DNA of 35,807 nucleotides from an uncultured Desulfobacterium sp. Its GTDB lineage: Bacteria > Desulfobacterota > Desulfobacteria > Desulfobacterales > Desulfobacteraceae. The notes below the pieces were generated by a model. The model made no database searches, was not told the DNA's origin, and saw only the letters and a program-made list of their open reading frames with translations. Below are positions 16,313-25,318 of the stretch, in pieces. The DNA lies in contig CAKZLA010000187.1 of the NCBI GenBank assembly GCA_937124525.1, positions 1 to 35,807 on the forward strand, given 5' to 3'. Each line of letters opens with the position of its first letter. Position 1 is the stretch's first letter. The translations under genes and the position numbers were made by a program.

Positions 16313-16396
16313 AATTTCACCCAGCTCAATTTGGACAAGGCGGAACCCAAAAGGTTCCAGTAATTCGAAAATCAGATATGTAAGGAGTTATCAGGA

Positions 16397-17323
16397 ATGA
16401 AAAAAAATGTTCGAATCATTTTGCTAAGAACCTTAGGAACAGGGCTGATACTATTATCGGCACTGGCGGCATCAGCGGACACCTCCGGCTCACACTATCC
16501 CTTTGGCACAGAGGGCGTTCTCGCCGCCACCGTACCACCGCCGGGTTTCCATTTTAAATCATACAACATGTTTTACCACCCAACCACTTATAAAGACAAT
16601 GACGGCGACAACGCCGATATAGGTTTTGATTTAAATGTGTTCAGCTCGGTGGAGCGTTTCGTCCATGTGACGAATTATAAAATTCTGGGAGCAGACTTTT
16701 TCTACAATGTCATTATCCCCATCGTCCATAAGGAACTTGATATTGACGCGTCAGGTCTTTCTGACAGTCAGGGGCCAGCTTTGGGGGATATCAATTTCGA
16801 ACTTTTGGGTTTAGCCTGGCATCGGTCGCGATTTGATGCCGTAGCAGCTATGGCCGTAATTGCACCCACCGGTGAATACGATGCCGACAAACCTGCATCT
16901 CCGGGTCTCGGATACTGGAGCGGTATGCTGTCGCTTGGCGGCACGGCATATTTTGATGCGGCTAAAACCTGGTCGATAAGCGCATTGAGCCGTACCCTGG
17001 TCAGCACAGAACAGAAAGATACAAATATAACGCCTGGAGCCGAATTTGTAGTGGAATGGGGGCTTGGCAAGGAAATTCCCGTAACAAACAAACTGAGCGT
17101 CCGGCCGGGGATCTCCGGCTGCAACTATTGGCAGATCAACGACGATTCCGGCAAAGATTCCAACGATAATCGAAAACAGGGCCATGCCATTGGCGGAGAA
17201 ATCAATTTTTTCTGGCTGCCGCCGACACTGCTGCAACTCAATCTGCGCATCTTGCGGGAATACGGCGTAGAAAACGGCCCCGAAGGATCCCAGTTCGTTT
17301 TCACTCTGACCAAGTCGTGGTAA
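16397..17323 (+). CDS. Outer-membrane protein of the phenol MetA/SphA family
   Basis: The 308-residue protein has a Sec signal peptide: basic MKKNVR, a hydrophobic stretch about 8-25, then ASADT. The mature part opens with SHYPFGTEGVLAATVPPPG, typical of the Phenol_MetA_deg family, followed by alternating beta-strand-like segments and a C-terminal Trp (FTLTKSW), as expected of a beta-barrel. Family members are found with aromatic or other hydrophobic compound degradation genes and are thought to help uptake. It follows the ligase by 109 bases and is probably in the same transcript. The transported compound is unknown. Confidence 0.85.
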   Translation: MKKNVRIILLRTLGTGLILLSALAASADTSGSHYPFGTEGVLAATVPPPGFHFKSYNMFYHPTTYKDNDGDNADIGFDLNVFSSVERFVHVTNYKILGADFFYNVIIPIVHKELDIDASGLSDSQGPALGDINFELLGLAWHRSRFDAVAAMAVIAPTGEYDADKPASPGLGYWSGMLSLGGTAYFDAAKTWSISALSRTLVSTEQKDTNITPGAEFVVEWGLGKEIPVTNKLSVRPGISGCNYWQINDDSGKDSNDNRKQGHAIGGEINFFWLPPTLLQLNLRILREYGVENGPEGSQFVFTLTKSW

Positions 17324-17573
17324 TGAATAGGGAAGGGGGACTTTGGCTCCAGTCAGGTTGACGCCCCGGCTATTTTTCTCAAGCACCAGACAGAATAGGT
17401 CATCCCCTCCCCAGAAAAAATTTTTCCAGTCCTGCGTAGCGCCATCAATCAACTCAAGTTTGTGAACCAGCTTCATCTTTCTGACATCTGCCGGGTCCAC
17501 CATGATCCAGCTGGTATCGGGCAGGTAAAACTCGGTCCAGCAATGAAACCCGCTGGTGACATCCCCAACTTAC
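17316..17573 (-). pseudogene. C-terminal fragment of a transglutaminase-like protein
   Basis: On the minus strand an open frame reads SGFHCWTEFYLPDTSW then IMVDPADVRKMKLVHK, WKNFFWGGDDLF and LVLEKNSRGVNL. This is the pattern of the His/Asp half of bacterial transglutaminase-like domains (GxHCWxEFYxPxxGWxxVDPADxRK). A stop precedes it and the Cys-containing N-terminal half is absent, so it is a remnant. Its end runs into the convergent outer-membrane protein gene. Confidence 0.65.
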
Positions 17574-17934
17574 AAAAAGTGGATTCGAAGATTTGGGCCT
17601 TCTTAAAAACTCATTTTTTTAAACTGCTTAAATTTGTTGAAATCAAAAAGCATGCCAGGTTTAATGCGTTCACCCGGTGCCCTCACGGTTCCGCCCTTGT
17701 TTTTGGCTAATGCTTGTGTTAACAATAACCATGTTGACAGGACTCGCGTATGGGGGATTTACACCCCATAAGTTCACGCCCATGCCAGGCGTATTGCTAC
17801 AACTGATGTTTTTCGGTACGCTCAAAACACAGCTGAGCATGGCGTTGATCACCCCTGAGAAAGGGAACGACTCCTTTGAGACCGCCCAGAACACCCTGGG
17901 GGGATACGTCGACGAAGCGCTGAAGGGGGCTTTT
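17574..17934. other. Intergenic region, no assignable gene
   Basis: A 107-codon frame (17677-18000) has a hydrophobic N-terminus but no ribosome-binding site, and runs through repeat copy D. I see no family resemblance and do not call it. The stretch may be further gene debris next to the transglutaminase-like fragment. Confidence 0.4.
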
Positions 17935-18014
17935 GGCATCCTTCATTTATCCGTTTACACTTGCTGGGGCCATAATCCCATTAAAATTCTTTTAAGATAA
18001 TATACAAGGATGCC
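17935..18014 (+). repeat. Interspersed GGCATCCTT repeat, copy D (short form)
   Basis: The 80-bp copy has perfect ends: GGCATCCTTCATTTATCC then GTTTACACTTGCTGG at the left, and ATATACAAGGATGCC at the right. It lacks the internal GTGTAAAGTACTTT part. It lies 120 bases before hyuA. Confidence 0.8.
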
Positions 18015-18134
18015 GTATTTTTTGCCTTATTAAGGCCTTCACATAAACACAGGCCAGGCTCTGTTGCAGAGAGCCAACTGATCTGGGTGCCGAAAATCAA
18101 CACCAAACTCTGTAATTAAATAAGGATAAATTAA

Positions 18135-20120
18135 ATGGAATTGATAGGGGTGGATACCGGAGGAACGTTTACGGATTTTATTTACAGGAAAGAGGGAAAA
18201 TGGGGCGTTTACAAGCAACTCTCCACCCCCTCCAATCCTGCCGAATCGGTTTTGAGCGGCATCGCACACATTACACATTCAGGCACTTACAAAATGGTGC
18301 ACGGTTCCACCGTTGCCACCAACGCCATACTGGAACGAAAAGGGGCGGTCACGGCCCTGGTCACCAACAAAGGGTTTGAAGATATTTTTGCCATTGGCCG
18401 CCAGAATCGCACGGAATTGTACAACCCGGGATACCAAAAACCACCCATTCTCGTACCATCACATTTAAGATTCGGGGTTAACTGTCGCACCCGAAGCGAT
18501 GGACAGATGGAAATCGCCTTTGATGAGGACTCCGCCGCTGAAGTGGTGAACAAAATTGAGCAGGCCCAGGTGGACTCCATAGCCGTATGTTTTCTTTTTT
18601 CCTTTCTCAACCCCGACGATGAGATCAAAATGAAAAAAGCCCTGGAAAAGCTGAACATCAATACCTCCCTTTCCCACAAGATACTGGCGGAATTCCGGGA
18701 GTACGAACGCACCTCCACCACCGTGGTCAACGCCTATGTTTCCCCCATCATGAAGCGCTATATCAACCATATCATTGATAATATTGGCGGCAATGAACTG
18801 CGCATCATGCAGTCCAACGGCGGCAGTATTTCCGCTGCCACTGCCATGAATGAATCGGTGAGAACCATCCTTTCCGGCCCTGCCGGGGGGGCCGTTGGTG
18901 CCTGGGAAACCGGGAAAATGGCAGGGGTGGACAAATTGATATCCTTTGACATGGGCGGCACCTCCACCGATGTGGCCCTCATTGACGGTGCCCTGCCCCT
19001 GACCTTTGAATCTGCCATCTCAGATTTTCCCGTGAAAGTGCCCATGATCGACATCCACACCGTGGGAGCCGGTGGTGGTTCCATCTCCTTTATGGATGCG
19101 GGGGGTGCCTTAAGGGTGGGGCCGGAGAGTTCCGGTGCAGACCCCGGTCCCATCTGCTATGGCAAAGGAGAGCAAATCACCGTCACCGATGCCAATCTTT
19201 ACCTTGGAAGACTGGTGCCGGAACATTTTCTCGGGGGCCACATGACCCTGGATTTTGAACGCCTGGAATCTTACTTTGAGAAAATGTCCCGGGAATCGGG
19301 CCTGGGCAAAAAAGCCCTTGCCGAGGGCATTATTGCTGTTGCCAATACTGCCATGGAAAAGGCCATCCGGGTTATCTCCGTGGAGCGGGGATTTGACCCC
19401 TCGGAGTTTGCCCTGTTCTCCTTTGGCGGTGCCGGGGGGCTCCATGCTGTTTCTCTTGCCCGTCTTCTTAATATGCCCACCGTATTTGTGCCGAAAAATC
19501 CCGGAATTCTTTCTGCCGTGGGCATGCTCATGGCAGACGTTATCAAGGATTACTCCCTCACGGTCATGCGAAAGGCCCATGACACCGACGATGCAATGCT
19601 TGAAAATATGTTCCTTCCCCTGGTGAAAAACGGCGTTAAAGAGTTAATTTTGGAAGGAATTGACCGGGAACATGCCACCGTAAAAAAATTTCTTGACATG
19701 CGCTACAAGGGTCAGTCCTACGAAATCATGGTTCCTTTTACCCAAAAATATCAAAACGCCTTCCATGCATTGCACGAAAAAAGCTATGGATATTGCAGCC
19801 GGGAAAAGGAGATGGAGATTGTCAACATCCGCCTCAGGGTCAAGGGAACGCCTGAAAAACCGGTGATCCAACCCGAACCCCATGCCGGGAAAACCCCGCC
19901 AACCATGGCCTTTGACGAAAAACATCCTGTGATTTTTAACGGTATATCCTGGGAAACCGACCTGATTCACCGGGATCATCTGCGCCATGGCAATGAAATC
20001 AAAGGGCCTGCGATTATTCTGGAGTACACCTCCACCATCGTCATGCCTCCAGATACCTGGGCAAAGGTGGATCAATTCGGCAATCTTATCATCCACACCC
20101 GCAGCAAAGGAGAGAATTGA
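18135..20120 (+). CDS. hyuA: Hydantoinase A / ATP-dependent carboxylase alpha-type subunit
   Basis: The 661-residue protein has the hydantoinase A/oxoprolinase architecture: N-terminal GVDTGGTFTDF (5-15), HGSTVATNAILERKGA (about 55-70), NGGSISAATAMNESVRTILS (about 228-247), then FDMGGTSTDVAL, the ASKHA ATP-binding block, and a C-terminal domain with RYKGQSYE. Known relatives hydrolyse N-methylhydantoin or 5-oxoproline with ATP, or form part of acetone/acetophenone carboxylases. Overlap with hyuB indicates a two-subunit enzyme. In an anaerobe with aromatic genes, ATP-dependent ketone carboxylation is possible, but the extra subunits of acetone or acetophenone carboxylase are not seen, so an amide-ring hydrolase is equally open. 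A short recent duplicate of its middle lies at 1414-1501. Confidence 0.92.
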   Translation: MELIGVDTGGTFTDFIYRKEGKWGVYKQLSTPSNPAESVLSGIAHITHSGTYKMVHGSTVATNAILERKGAVTALVTNKGFEDIFAIGRQNRTELYNPGYQKPPILVPSHLRFGVNCRTRSDGQMEIAFDEDSAAEVVNKIEQAQVDSIAVCFLFSFLNPDDEIKMKKALEKLNINTSLSHKILAEFREYERTSTTVVNAYVSPIMKRYINHIIDNIGGNELRIMQSNGGSISAATAMNESVRTILSGPAGGAVGAWETGKMAGVDKLISFDMGGTSTDVALIDGALPLTFESAISDFPVKVPMIDIHTVGAGGGSISFMDAGGALRVGPESSGADPGPICYGKGEQITVTDANLYLGRLVPEHFLGGHMTLDFERLESYFEKMSRESGLGKKALAEGIIAVANTAMEKAIRVISVERGFDPSEFALFSFGGAGGLHAVSLARLLNMPTVFVPKNPGILSAVGMLMADVIKDYSLTVMRKAHDTDDAMLENMFLPLVKNGVKELILEGIDREHATVKKFLDMRYKGQSYEIMVPFTQKYQNAFHALHEKSYGYCSREKEMEIVNIRLRVKGTPEKPVIQPEPHAGKTPPTMAFDEKHPVIFNGISWETDLIHRDHLRHGNEIKGPAIILEYTSTIVMPPDTWAKVDQFGNLIIHTRSKGEN

Positions 20121-21877
20121 TGTCTTCTTTAAACCCTTCCGGTTCTCCAGAACCTCACACAGATCTCCAGACAAATAAAGATCTCCCTGGCAATAAAGAT
20201 ACCCATAAAAATATGCCCAATCCCATTTTACTGGAAGTTTTCAAAAATCGTTTCACCTCCATCTGTGAAGAGATGGGCGTTACCCTGAACCGCACGGCCT
20301 TTTCCCCCAACATCAAGGAACGGCGGGATTTTTCCTGCGCTCTGTTTGACGCTGATGGCAGCATGATCGCCCAAGCGGCCCATATTCCCGTACACCTGGG
20401 GTCCATGCCCATGTCTGTGAGGGCAGCCATTGAGGCCGTTGAATTTGAAGAGGGGGATATGGTAATGCTCAATGATCCCTACAAAGGGGGAACCCATCTG
20501 CCCGACATCACCATTGTGGCCCCGGTGTTTATCCGGGAAGCGTTACCCCCAGAAAAGCATGATGCAAGGGGAAAAAAACTGGAAGGAAATAACCACCGGG
20601 AAATAAAAGAAGAGAAGGTGGGGTCATCCCATGGCAAAAAAATGCCCAAGCCTCAATTTTTTGTGGCCAACCGGGCCCACCATGCCGATGTGGGTGGCAT
20701 GACCGCAGGCTCCATGCCCCTGTCAAGCTCCCTGTTCCAGGAAGGGGTGATCATACCACCGTTGAAAATCATAAAAAAAGGTCAACGTGACAATGATTTA
20801 ATGACCCTGTTTTTAAGCAATGTCAGAACCCCCCAGGAGCGGGAAGGTGATTTTGCAGCCCAGATCATGTCTAACCTCACCGGCATCCGCCGGATTCAAG
20901 AGCTGGTGAAGAAATACGGACTGCCAAAGATGAAGCGTTACGCCACATCCCTCATGGACTATTCGGAAATCATTACCCGGAACAAAATCGCCGCCATACC
21001 CGACGGGGTGTATGAGTTCCAAGACCAACTGGATGATGACGGAAAAGGAACAGAAAATATCCATATCAATGTTATCCTGACCATCAGCAAAGATAGGGCC
21101 ACCCTTGATTTCAGGGACTCCCATGCCCAGGTCACCGGCAGTGTCAATGCCGTCTATTCCATTACCATGTCTGCGGTGATCTATGCGTTTCGCACCCTGA
21201 TCAAGGAGAATATCCCCTTTAATGCCGGCTGTTTCAAACCCATCACCGTTATCACCCAAAAGGGAACCATTGTGGATGCACTGTTTCCAGCGGCGGTGGC
21301 CGGGGGCAATGTGGAGACCTCCCAGCGGGTGGTGGATACGGTGTTGGGTGCCCTGGAAAAGGCACTTCCCGGACAAATCCCGGCGGCCAGTCAGGGTACC
21401 ATGAACAACCTCACCGTGGGGGGCCTGGATCAACGAACCCATACCCCCTTTGCTTATTACGAAACCCTGGGCGGTGGCATGGGTGCCACGGCCACAAGCC
21501 ACGGCGAAAATGCCGTTCATTCCCACATGACCAACACCCTCAACACCCCGGTGGAAGCCCTGGAATACAGCTATCCCTTTCTGGTGACAGAATATTCCAT
21601 CCGTAAAAATTCCGGGGGAAAGGGCAGATTCTCCGGGGGGGACGGCATGGTGCGTGAGATGCGCATGCTTTCCGATGCCGAAATGACAGTACTCTCGGAA
21701 AGAAGGGTTCATCCCCCCCATGGCATTGACGGGGGTGCTTCCGGCGGCTGTGGCAGAAACTATGTTATCCGCAACGGGAAAAAGGAGATCATGCCGGGAA
21801 AATTCCATGCTGAATTAAAAAAAGGGGATATCCTTCGCATTGAAACACCCGGGGGTGGGGGATATGGCAAACCTTAA
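20120..21877 (+). CDS. hyuB: Hydantoinase B / carboxylase beta-type subunit
   Basis: ATG 20120 overlaps the hyuA stop by one base (TGATG), with AAAGGAGAG upstream. The protein has 585 residues. The family match begins about 31 residues in, at NPILLEVFKNRFTSICEEMG, so this copy has a polar N-terminal extension (or a later start at 20213, which lacks a ribosome-binding site). Conserved blocks: FSPNIKERRDFSCALFD, HIPVHLGSMP, LNDPYKGGTHLPD, NRAHHADVGG, and GGGMGATATSHGENAVHSHM near the C-terminus. A roughly 40-residue polar insertion (PPEKHDARGKKLEGNNHREI and onward, before FVANRAHH) looks specific to this copy. It forms the catalytic complex with hyuA. Confidence 0.92.
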   Translation: MSSLNPSGSPEPHTDLQTNKDLPGNKDTHKNMPNPILLEVFKNRFTSICEEMGVTLNRTAFSPNIKERRDFSCALFDADGSMIAQAAHIPVHLGSMPMSVRAAIEAVEFEEGDMVMLNDPYKGGTHLPDITIVAPVFIREALPPEKHDARGKKLEGNNHREIKEEKVGSSHGKKMPKPQFFVANRAHHADVGGMTAGSMPLSSSLFQEGVIIPPLKIIKKGQRDNDLMTLFLSNVRTPQEREGDFAAQIMSNLTGIRRIQELVKKYGLPKMKRYATSLMDYSEIITRNKIAAIPDGVYEFQDQLDDDGKGTENIHINVILTISKDRATLDFRDSHAQVTGSVNAVYSITMSAVIYAFRTLIKENIPFNAGCFKPITVITQKGTIVDALFPAAVAGGNVETSQRVVDTVLGALEKALPGQIPAASQGTMNNLTVGGLDQRTHTPFAYYETLGGGMGATATSHGENAVHSHMTNTLNTPVEALEYSYPFLVTEYSIRKNSGGKGRFSGGDGMVREMRMLSDAEMTVLSERRVHPPHGIDGGASGGCGRNYVIRNGKKEIMPGKFHAELKKGDILRIETPGGGGYGKP

Positions 21878-21985
21878 TCTTTAGAGTGCGTGGGGTCACG
21901 CAGGCCTGACCTCAAATGATCTATCCATGTAAAACAAATTTATATCTGCTCCAGCCCCTTACCCAATCATTCCCATCACTATTTT

Positions 21986-22090
21986 GGCATCCTTCATTCC
22001 TGCTTTAGACTTTCACAAGGTGACTGCCCATTTTACGGTGCTTGTCCTTGAAAAAGTGTAAAGTACTTTTGGGATGATATGAAGGATGCC
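21986..22090 (+). repeat. Interspersed GGCATCCTT repeat, copy F
   Basis: The 105-bp copy has perfect ends GGCATCCTTCAT and ATGAAGGATGCC (12-bp inverted repeat), and an inner right arm GAAAAAGTGTAAAGTACTTT. It lies between hyuB and the AOR gene. Confidence 0.85.
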
Positions 22091-22450
22091 ACTATTTTTT
22101 AAAAAAAATCATTTTAATGTTGAAATCTGTATCAGGCTACTATATGCTACACTAACTATAACATATAAAAATCGAACAAAGGAAATCAGTTATGAATCAA
22201 TCTGCCCCTAACCGGATGAGTCTAAATTTTATGGTTTCATGGATTTTATAGCCATAATAAAAAATGACACAGCAGCCTTGATTCACAACCAACAACCCAG
22301 CAATGGGTATGGACGATATTAACAGTGGATATGCTTTTTCAGGCTCATTTTCAGCAAGATTTTTTTAAAATCAACGGTTACTTGCTGCCTATCATGATCC
22401 ATGACAGACCATAATCACAGTGAAAGTCGTCATGGAAAGGAGTATATATT
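22091..22450. other. Leader region of the AOR gene
   Basis: AT-rich region without a convincing gene. A 19-codon frame (22192-22251, MNQSAPNRMSLNF and onward) follows AAAGGAAA, and a 27-codon frame overlaps it (22237-22320). They could be the frameshifted start of a lost gene or a leader peptide, but I cannot identify either. Confidence 0.35.
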
Positions 22451-24292
22451 ATGAAAGGATGGATCGGTAAAATTCTTCGTGTTGATCTGACAACCGGGGA
22501 AATAAAAGATGAATTACTGAACCCCAAGGTTGCCAAGGATTACATCGGTGGCAGGGGAATTGGTATTTATTACCTGAACAAAGAAATGGATCCAATGTGT
22601 GATCCTTTTGCCCCTGAGAATCTCATGATCATGATGACAGGTCCCCTCACGGGAACCGGTGCCCCCACCGGTGCACGGTATATGGTGATGACAAAATCAC
22701 CCTTGACCGGGGCCGTGACCTGTTCCAACTCCGGGGGAATGATGCCCCGGGAGATGAAACGAACCGGTTACGATGGCATCATTTTCAAAGGCAAATCAGA
22801 CAAACCGGTTTTTCTCTGGATCAACAAGGGTAAGGCAGAGCTGAAAAGCGCCGAGCACATCTGGGGAAAAACAGTGCCGGAAACCACGGACATGCTTCTT
22901 GCAGAAACCGACCCCAAAGCCCGGGTGGCCTGCATCGGCCCTGCCGGAGAGAACAAGGTTCTTTTTGCTGGCATCATGAACGAAAAGCACCGTGCCGCAG
23001 GCAGATCCGGTGTGGGGGCCGTAATGGGTTCCAAAAACCTCAAGGGTGTTGTGCTGCTGGGCAGTGATAAAATTGAACTGGCAGAGCCCGACGCGTTCAA
23101 GGAATTCAACCAGAAAATTCTGAACCAGTACACCAGTGATGCCAAGGTAACACCGGTGGGCCTCACCATCAACGGTACCTCAGGGGTTGTGGCCGTCACC
23201 CAGGAAAAAGGTATTCTTCCCACCAAAAACTGGCAACAGGGCACATTTGACGGCTGGGAAGATATCCAGGGTGCCACCCTAACCGAAAAATATCTGGTGA
23301 AAAATCAGGGCTGCTTTGGCTGCCCCATTAAATGCGCCAGAATCACCAAGGTTACGGAACCAGGCTTTGAGGGAGAAGGCGAAGGTCCCGAATATGAAAC
23401 CGTTTATGCCATGGGCTCCAACTGCATGATTAATAACCTGGCCGCCATCACCAAGGCCAATTATCTATGCAACGAGCTGGGTCTTGACACCATCACCATG
23501 GGTGCCACAGTGGCCTGTGCCATGGAGCTTGTGGATCGCGGCTACCTAAGCGAAAAAGAAATGGGACGATCCCTTAAATGGGGAGATGGCCAAGCATTGG
23601 TGGAGCTGACCCGTAAGACCGCCTATCGTGAAGGATTCGGGGATAAACTTGCCGATGGCAGTTATCGCCTGGCCGATGGATTTGGCCACCCGGAACTTGC
23701 CATGGTCTCTAAGAAGCAGGAATTTCCGGGATATGAGCCCCGGGGGGCAAAGGCCATGGGCCTTGCCTATGCCACATCACCCATAGGCGGGTCCCACATG
23801 CGCGGCGATCCAGCTTATTTTGAAATCTTCGGCACCACCTTTGCTATGGATCCTCTGACCACAAAGGGAAAAGCAGGTCCCACAAAACGCATCCAGGATC
23901 TGTCTGCCATTGTGGATGCCGCAGGGCTTTGCATCTTTTTTGGAGCCAGAATGCTGGCGGAAAAGGACAGCACCATGTCCCCCACCGGCATGTTGACCTA
24001 TCTCAACACCGCCACCGGGGCAGAGTATACCATTGAAGACTTGCTCCTGGCAGCCGAACGTATCACCAATGCAGAGCGTATGTTTCTTGTAAATGCAGGC
24101 TTTGACAGAAAAGATGATTCTCTGCCCAAGCGTATCACGGATGAGCCCTTACCAGCAGGCCCTGCCAAGGGTCAAACCTGTGATCTGCAAAGCATGCTGG
24201 ATGACTATTATGAGGTTCAGGGCTGGGACAATAATGGAATTCCCACGGCTGAAACACTTAAAAAACTTGACCTTGCTCCCATAAACGCATAA
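22451..24292 (+). CDS. aor: Tungsten-containing aldehyde:ferredoxin oxidoreductase (AOR family)
   Basis: The 613-residue protein follows AAAGGAG. The [4Fe-4S] ligands are C288-x2-C291-x3-C295 (in GCFGCPIKC) and C494 (GLCIFFG), the same numbering as in Pyrococcus AOR. The tungstopterin-binding N-terminal region has YIGGRGIGIYYL (31-42), GPLTGTGAPTGARY (64-77) and HRAAGRSGVGAVMGSKNLK (180-198). The enzyme oxidises aldehydes to acids with ferredoxin as acceptor, or reduces activated acids in the reverse direction. No signal peptide is seen, so it is cytoplasmic. No dedicated electron-transfer subunit lies beside it. It could detoxify or process aromatic aldehydes such as benzaldehydes, next to the ligase and hydantoinase genes. 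Confidence 0.94.
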   Translation: MKGWIGKILRVDLTTGEIKDELLNPKVAKDYIGGRGIGIYYLNKEMDPMCDPFAPENLMIMMTGPLTGTGAPTGARYMVMTKSPLTGAVTCSNSGGMMPREMKRTGYDGIIFKGKSDKPVFLWINKGKAELKSAEHIWGKTVPETTDMLLAETDPKARVACIGPAGENKVLFAGIMNEKHRAAGRSGVGAVMGSKNLKGVVLLGSDKIELAEPDAFKEFNQKILNQYTSDAKVTPVGLTINGTSGVVAVTQEKGILPTKNWQQGTFDGWEDIQGATLTEKYLVKNQGCFGCPIKCARITKVTEPGFEGEGEGPEYETVYAMGSNCMINNLAAITKANYLCNELGLDTITMGATVACAMELVDRGYLSEKEMGRSLKWGDGQALVELTRKTAYREGFGDKLADGSYRLADGFGHPELAMVSKKQEFPGYEPRGAKAMGLAYATSPIGGSHMRGDPAYFEIFGTTFAMDPLTTKGKAGPTKRIQDLSAIVDAAGLCIFFGARMLAEKDSTMSPTGMLTYLNTATGAEYTIEDLLLAAERITNAERMFLVNAGFDRKDDSLPKRITDEPLPAGPAKGQTCDLQSMLDDYYEVQGWDNNGIPTAETLKKLDLAPINA

Positions 24293-24396
24293 CAAAATCT
24301 TGCCAGTGGCGGTGTGATCTTCTTCGAAGTTAAAGCATCGCCACTTTTCCCCGTCCTTATTCTTTTCCACAACAATTCCCCCGTATCCCGGTAAAG

Positions 24397-24636
24397 TTTG
24401 ATGAGTTTCCCGTGGAACAACATTTCAGGGATATACGCATCCACCCCATCCATGAAGGCACCACAAGTATCCAGGCCATGGATTTACTGGATAAGAAAGT
24501 GGCCATGCAAAACGCCAGGGCATTGATGGTGTTGAAACAGGAAATCAAGGCCACTATTGAAAAAGCCCAAAAGCATAAAGGTCTTGGGAATATGGCCGAT
24601 GATCTGTCCGCCAATATCAAAATTCTTGAAAAATGA
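24397..24636 (+). pseudogene. C-terminal fragment of an acyl-CoA dehydrogenase
   Basis: The frame reads DEFPVEQHFRDIRIHPIHEGTT (from 24391) and continues SIQAMDLLDKKVAMQN. This is the FRDxRIxxIxEGTxxIQAxDLxxRK signature near the flavin-binding end of large acyl-CoA dehydrogenases, followed by the helical tail. The roughly 400 preceding residues are missing; only noncoding sequence separates it from the AOR gene. A remnant, ending 24 bases before repeat copy G. Confidence 0.8.
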
Positions 24637-24660
24637 GCCCCAGAATGTATGGGGGATCAA

Positions 24661-24732
24661 TAAGAACTCCATTTTGCTGGGAATCACTTTAAAAAGAGTG
24701 TAAACTACTTTGGAAGTAATTTGAGAAATGCC
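24661..24732 (+). repeat. Interspersed GGCATCCTT repeat, copy G (degenerate)
   Basis: The right arm is clear: AAGAGTGTAAACTACTTT, then GAGAAATGCC. The left arm is decayed (ACTCCATTTTGCTGG, AATCACTTT). Length about 72 bp. It follows the acyl-CoA dehydrogenase fragment. Confidence 0.65.
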
Positions 24733-24859
24733 GTATTATTATTGATTATAAGGGGTTTGGATGTCTTGGTATAACTTGCAACGAAAATTGAAACCAGAAC
24801 CCCACCAAACTCCGTTATAGTCAGTTTTTTTTTAACAAAAAAAGATTAGGTAAAAAATT

Positions 24860-25318
24860 ATGAATGAGTCCTTGAATATTTCCATGTCAGTGGAAGAAGC
24901 GCTCATAACCAGACGTTCAGTTCGCGGTTTTTTAGACAAACAGGTACCTGAGGCGTTGATTCTCAAAGCCTTCGAGTTGGCCCAGCTATCGCCATCCAAC
25001 AGCAATATTCAACCATGGCAAGTCTTTGTTGCCTCTGGAAAAACATGCCGGACAATAAAAGAAGAATTATTCGCCCTGATAAACAAAGGTGAACCGAGCC
25101 ATACGGACTTTAATTATCCCACAAAGTTCGAAGACGTCCATCGAAAACGGCAGGTGGATTGTGGTATGGCGCTATACAAGGAAATGGGAATTGCAAGAGA
25201 AGATAAAGCTGGCAGAATCCAGGCATTGCTACGCAATTTTAAATTTTTCGATGCCCTTCACATGGCTTTCGTCTGTATGAAAAAACAATTGAAAGGAGTT
25301 CTTCCTGTTGCCGGTTAA
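24860..25318 (+). CDS. Nitroreductase-family protein, C-terminally truncated
   Basis: The 152-residue product begins as a standard FMN nitroreductase: [22 protein letters not shown] (11-32), with the FMN-binding R-R-S-V-R, then [21 protein letters not shown] (41-61), and [20 protein letters not shown] (96-115). It stops after [20 protein letters not shown], whereas the family usually runs 60-70 residues further and contains the second part of the FMN site. The end overlaps the next gene by 11 bases, so truncation probably came with a deletion that joined it to the regulator. The conserved NFxFFGAP block is degenerate (FKFFDAL), also suggesting loss of function. No clear ribosome-binding site is seen. 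Confidence 0.8.
   Translation: MNESLNISMSVEEALITRRSVRGFLDKQVPEALILKAFELAQLSPSNSNIQPWQVFVASGKTCRTIKEELFALINKGEPSHTDFNYPTKFEDVHRKRQVDCGMALYKEMGIAREDKAGRIQALLRNFKFFDALHMAFVCMKKQLKGVLPVAG

Noticed and set aside
17677..18000. 107-codon frame with a hydrophobic start
   Set aside because: No ribosome-binding site, ends inside repeat copy D, and no resemblance to a known family.
20813..21808. 331-codon open frame on the minus strand
   Set aside because: It lies entirely opposite hyuB, whose protein is clearly conserved; the antisense frame is a by-product of codon usage and shows no family pattern.
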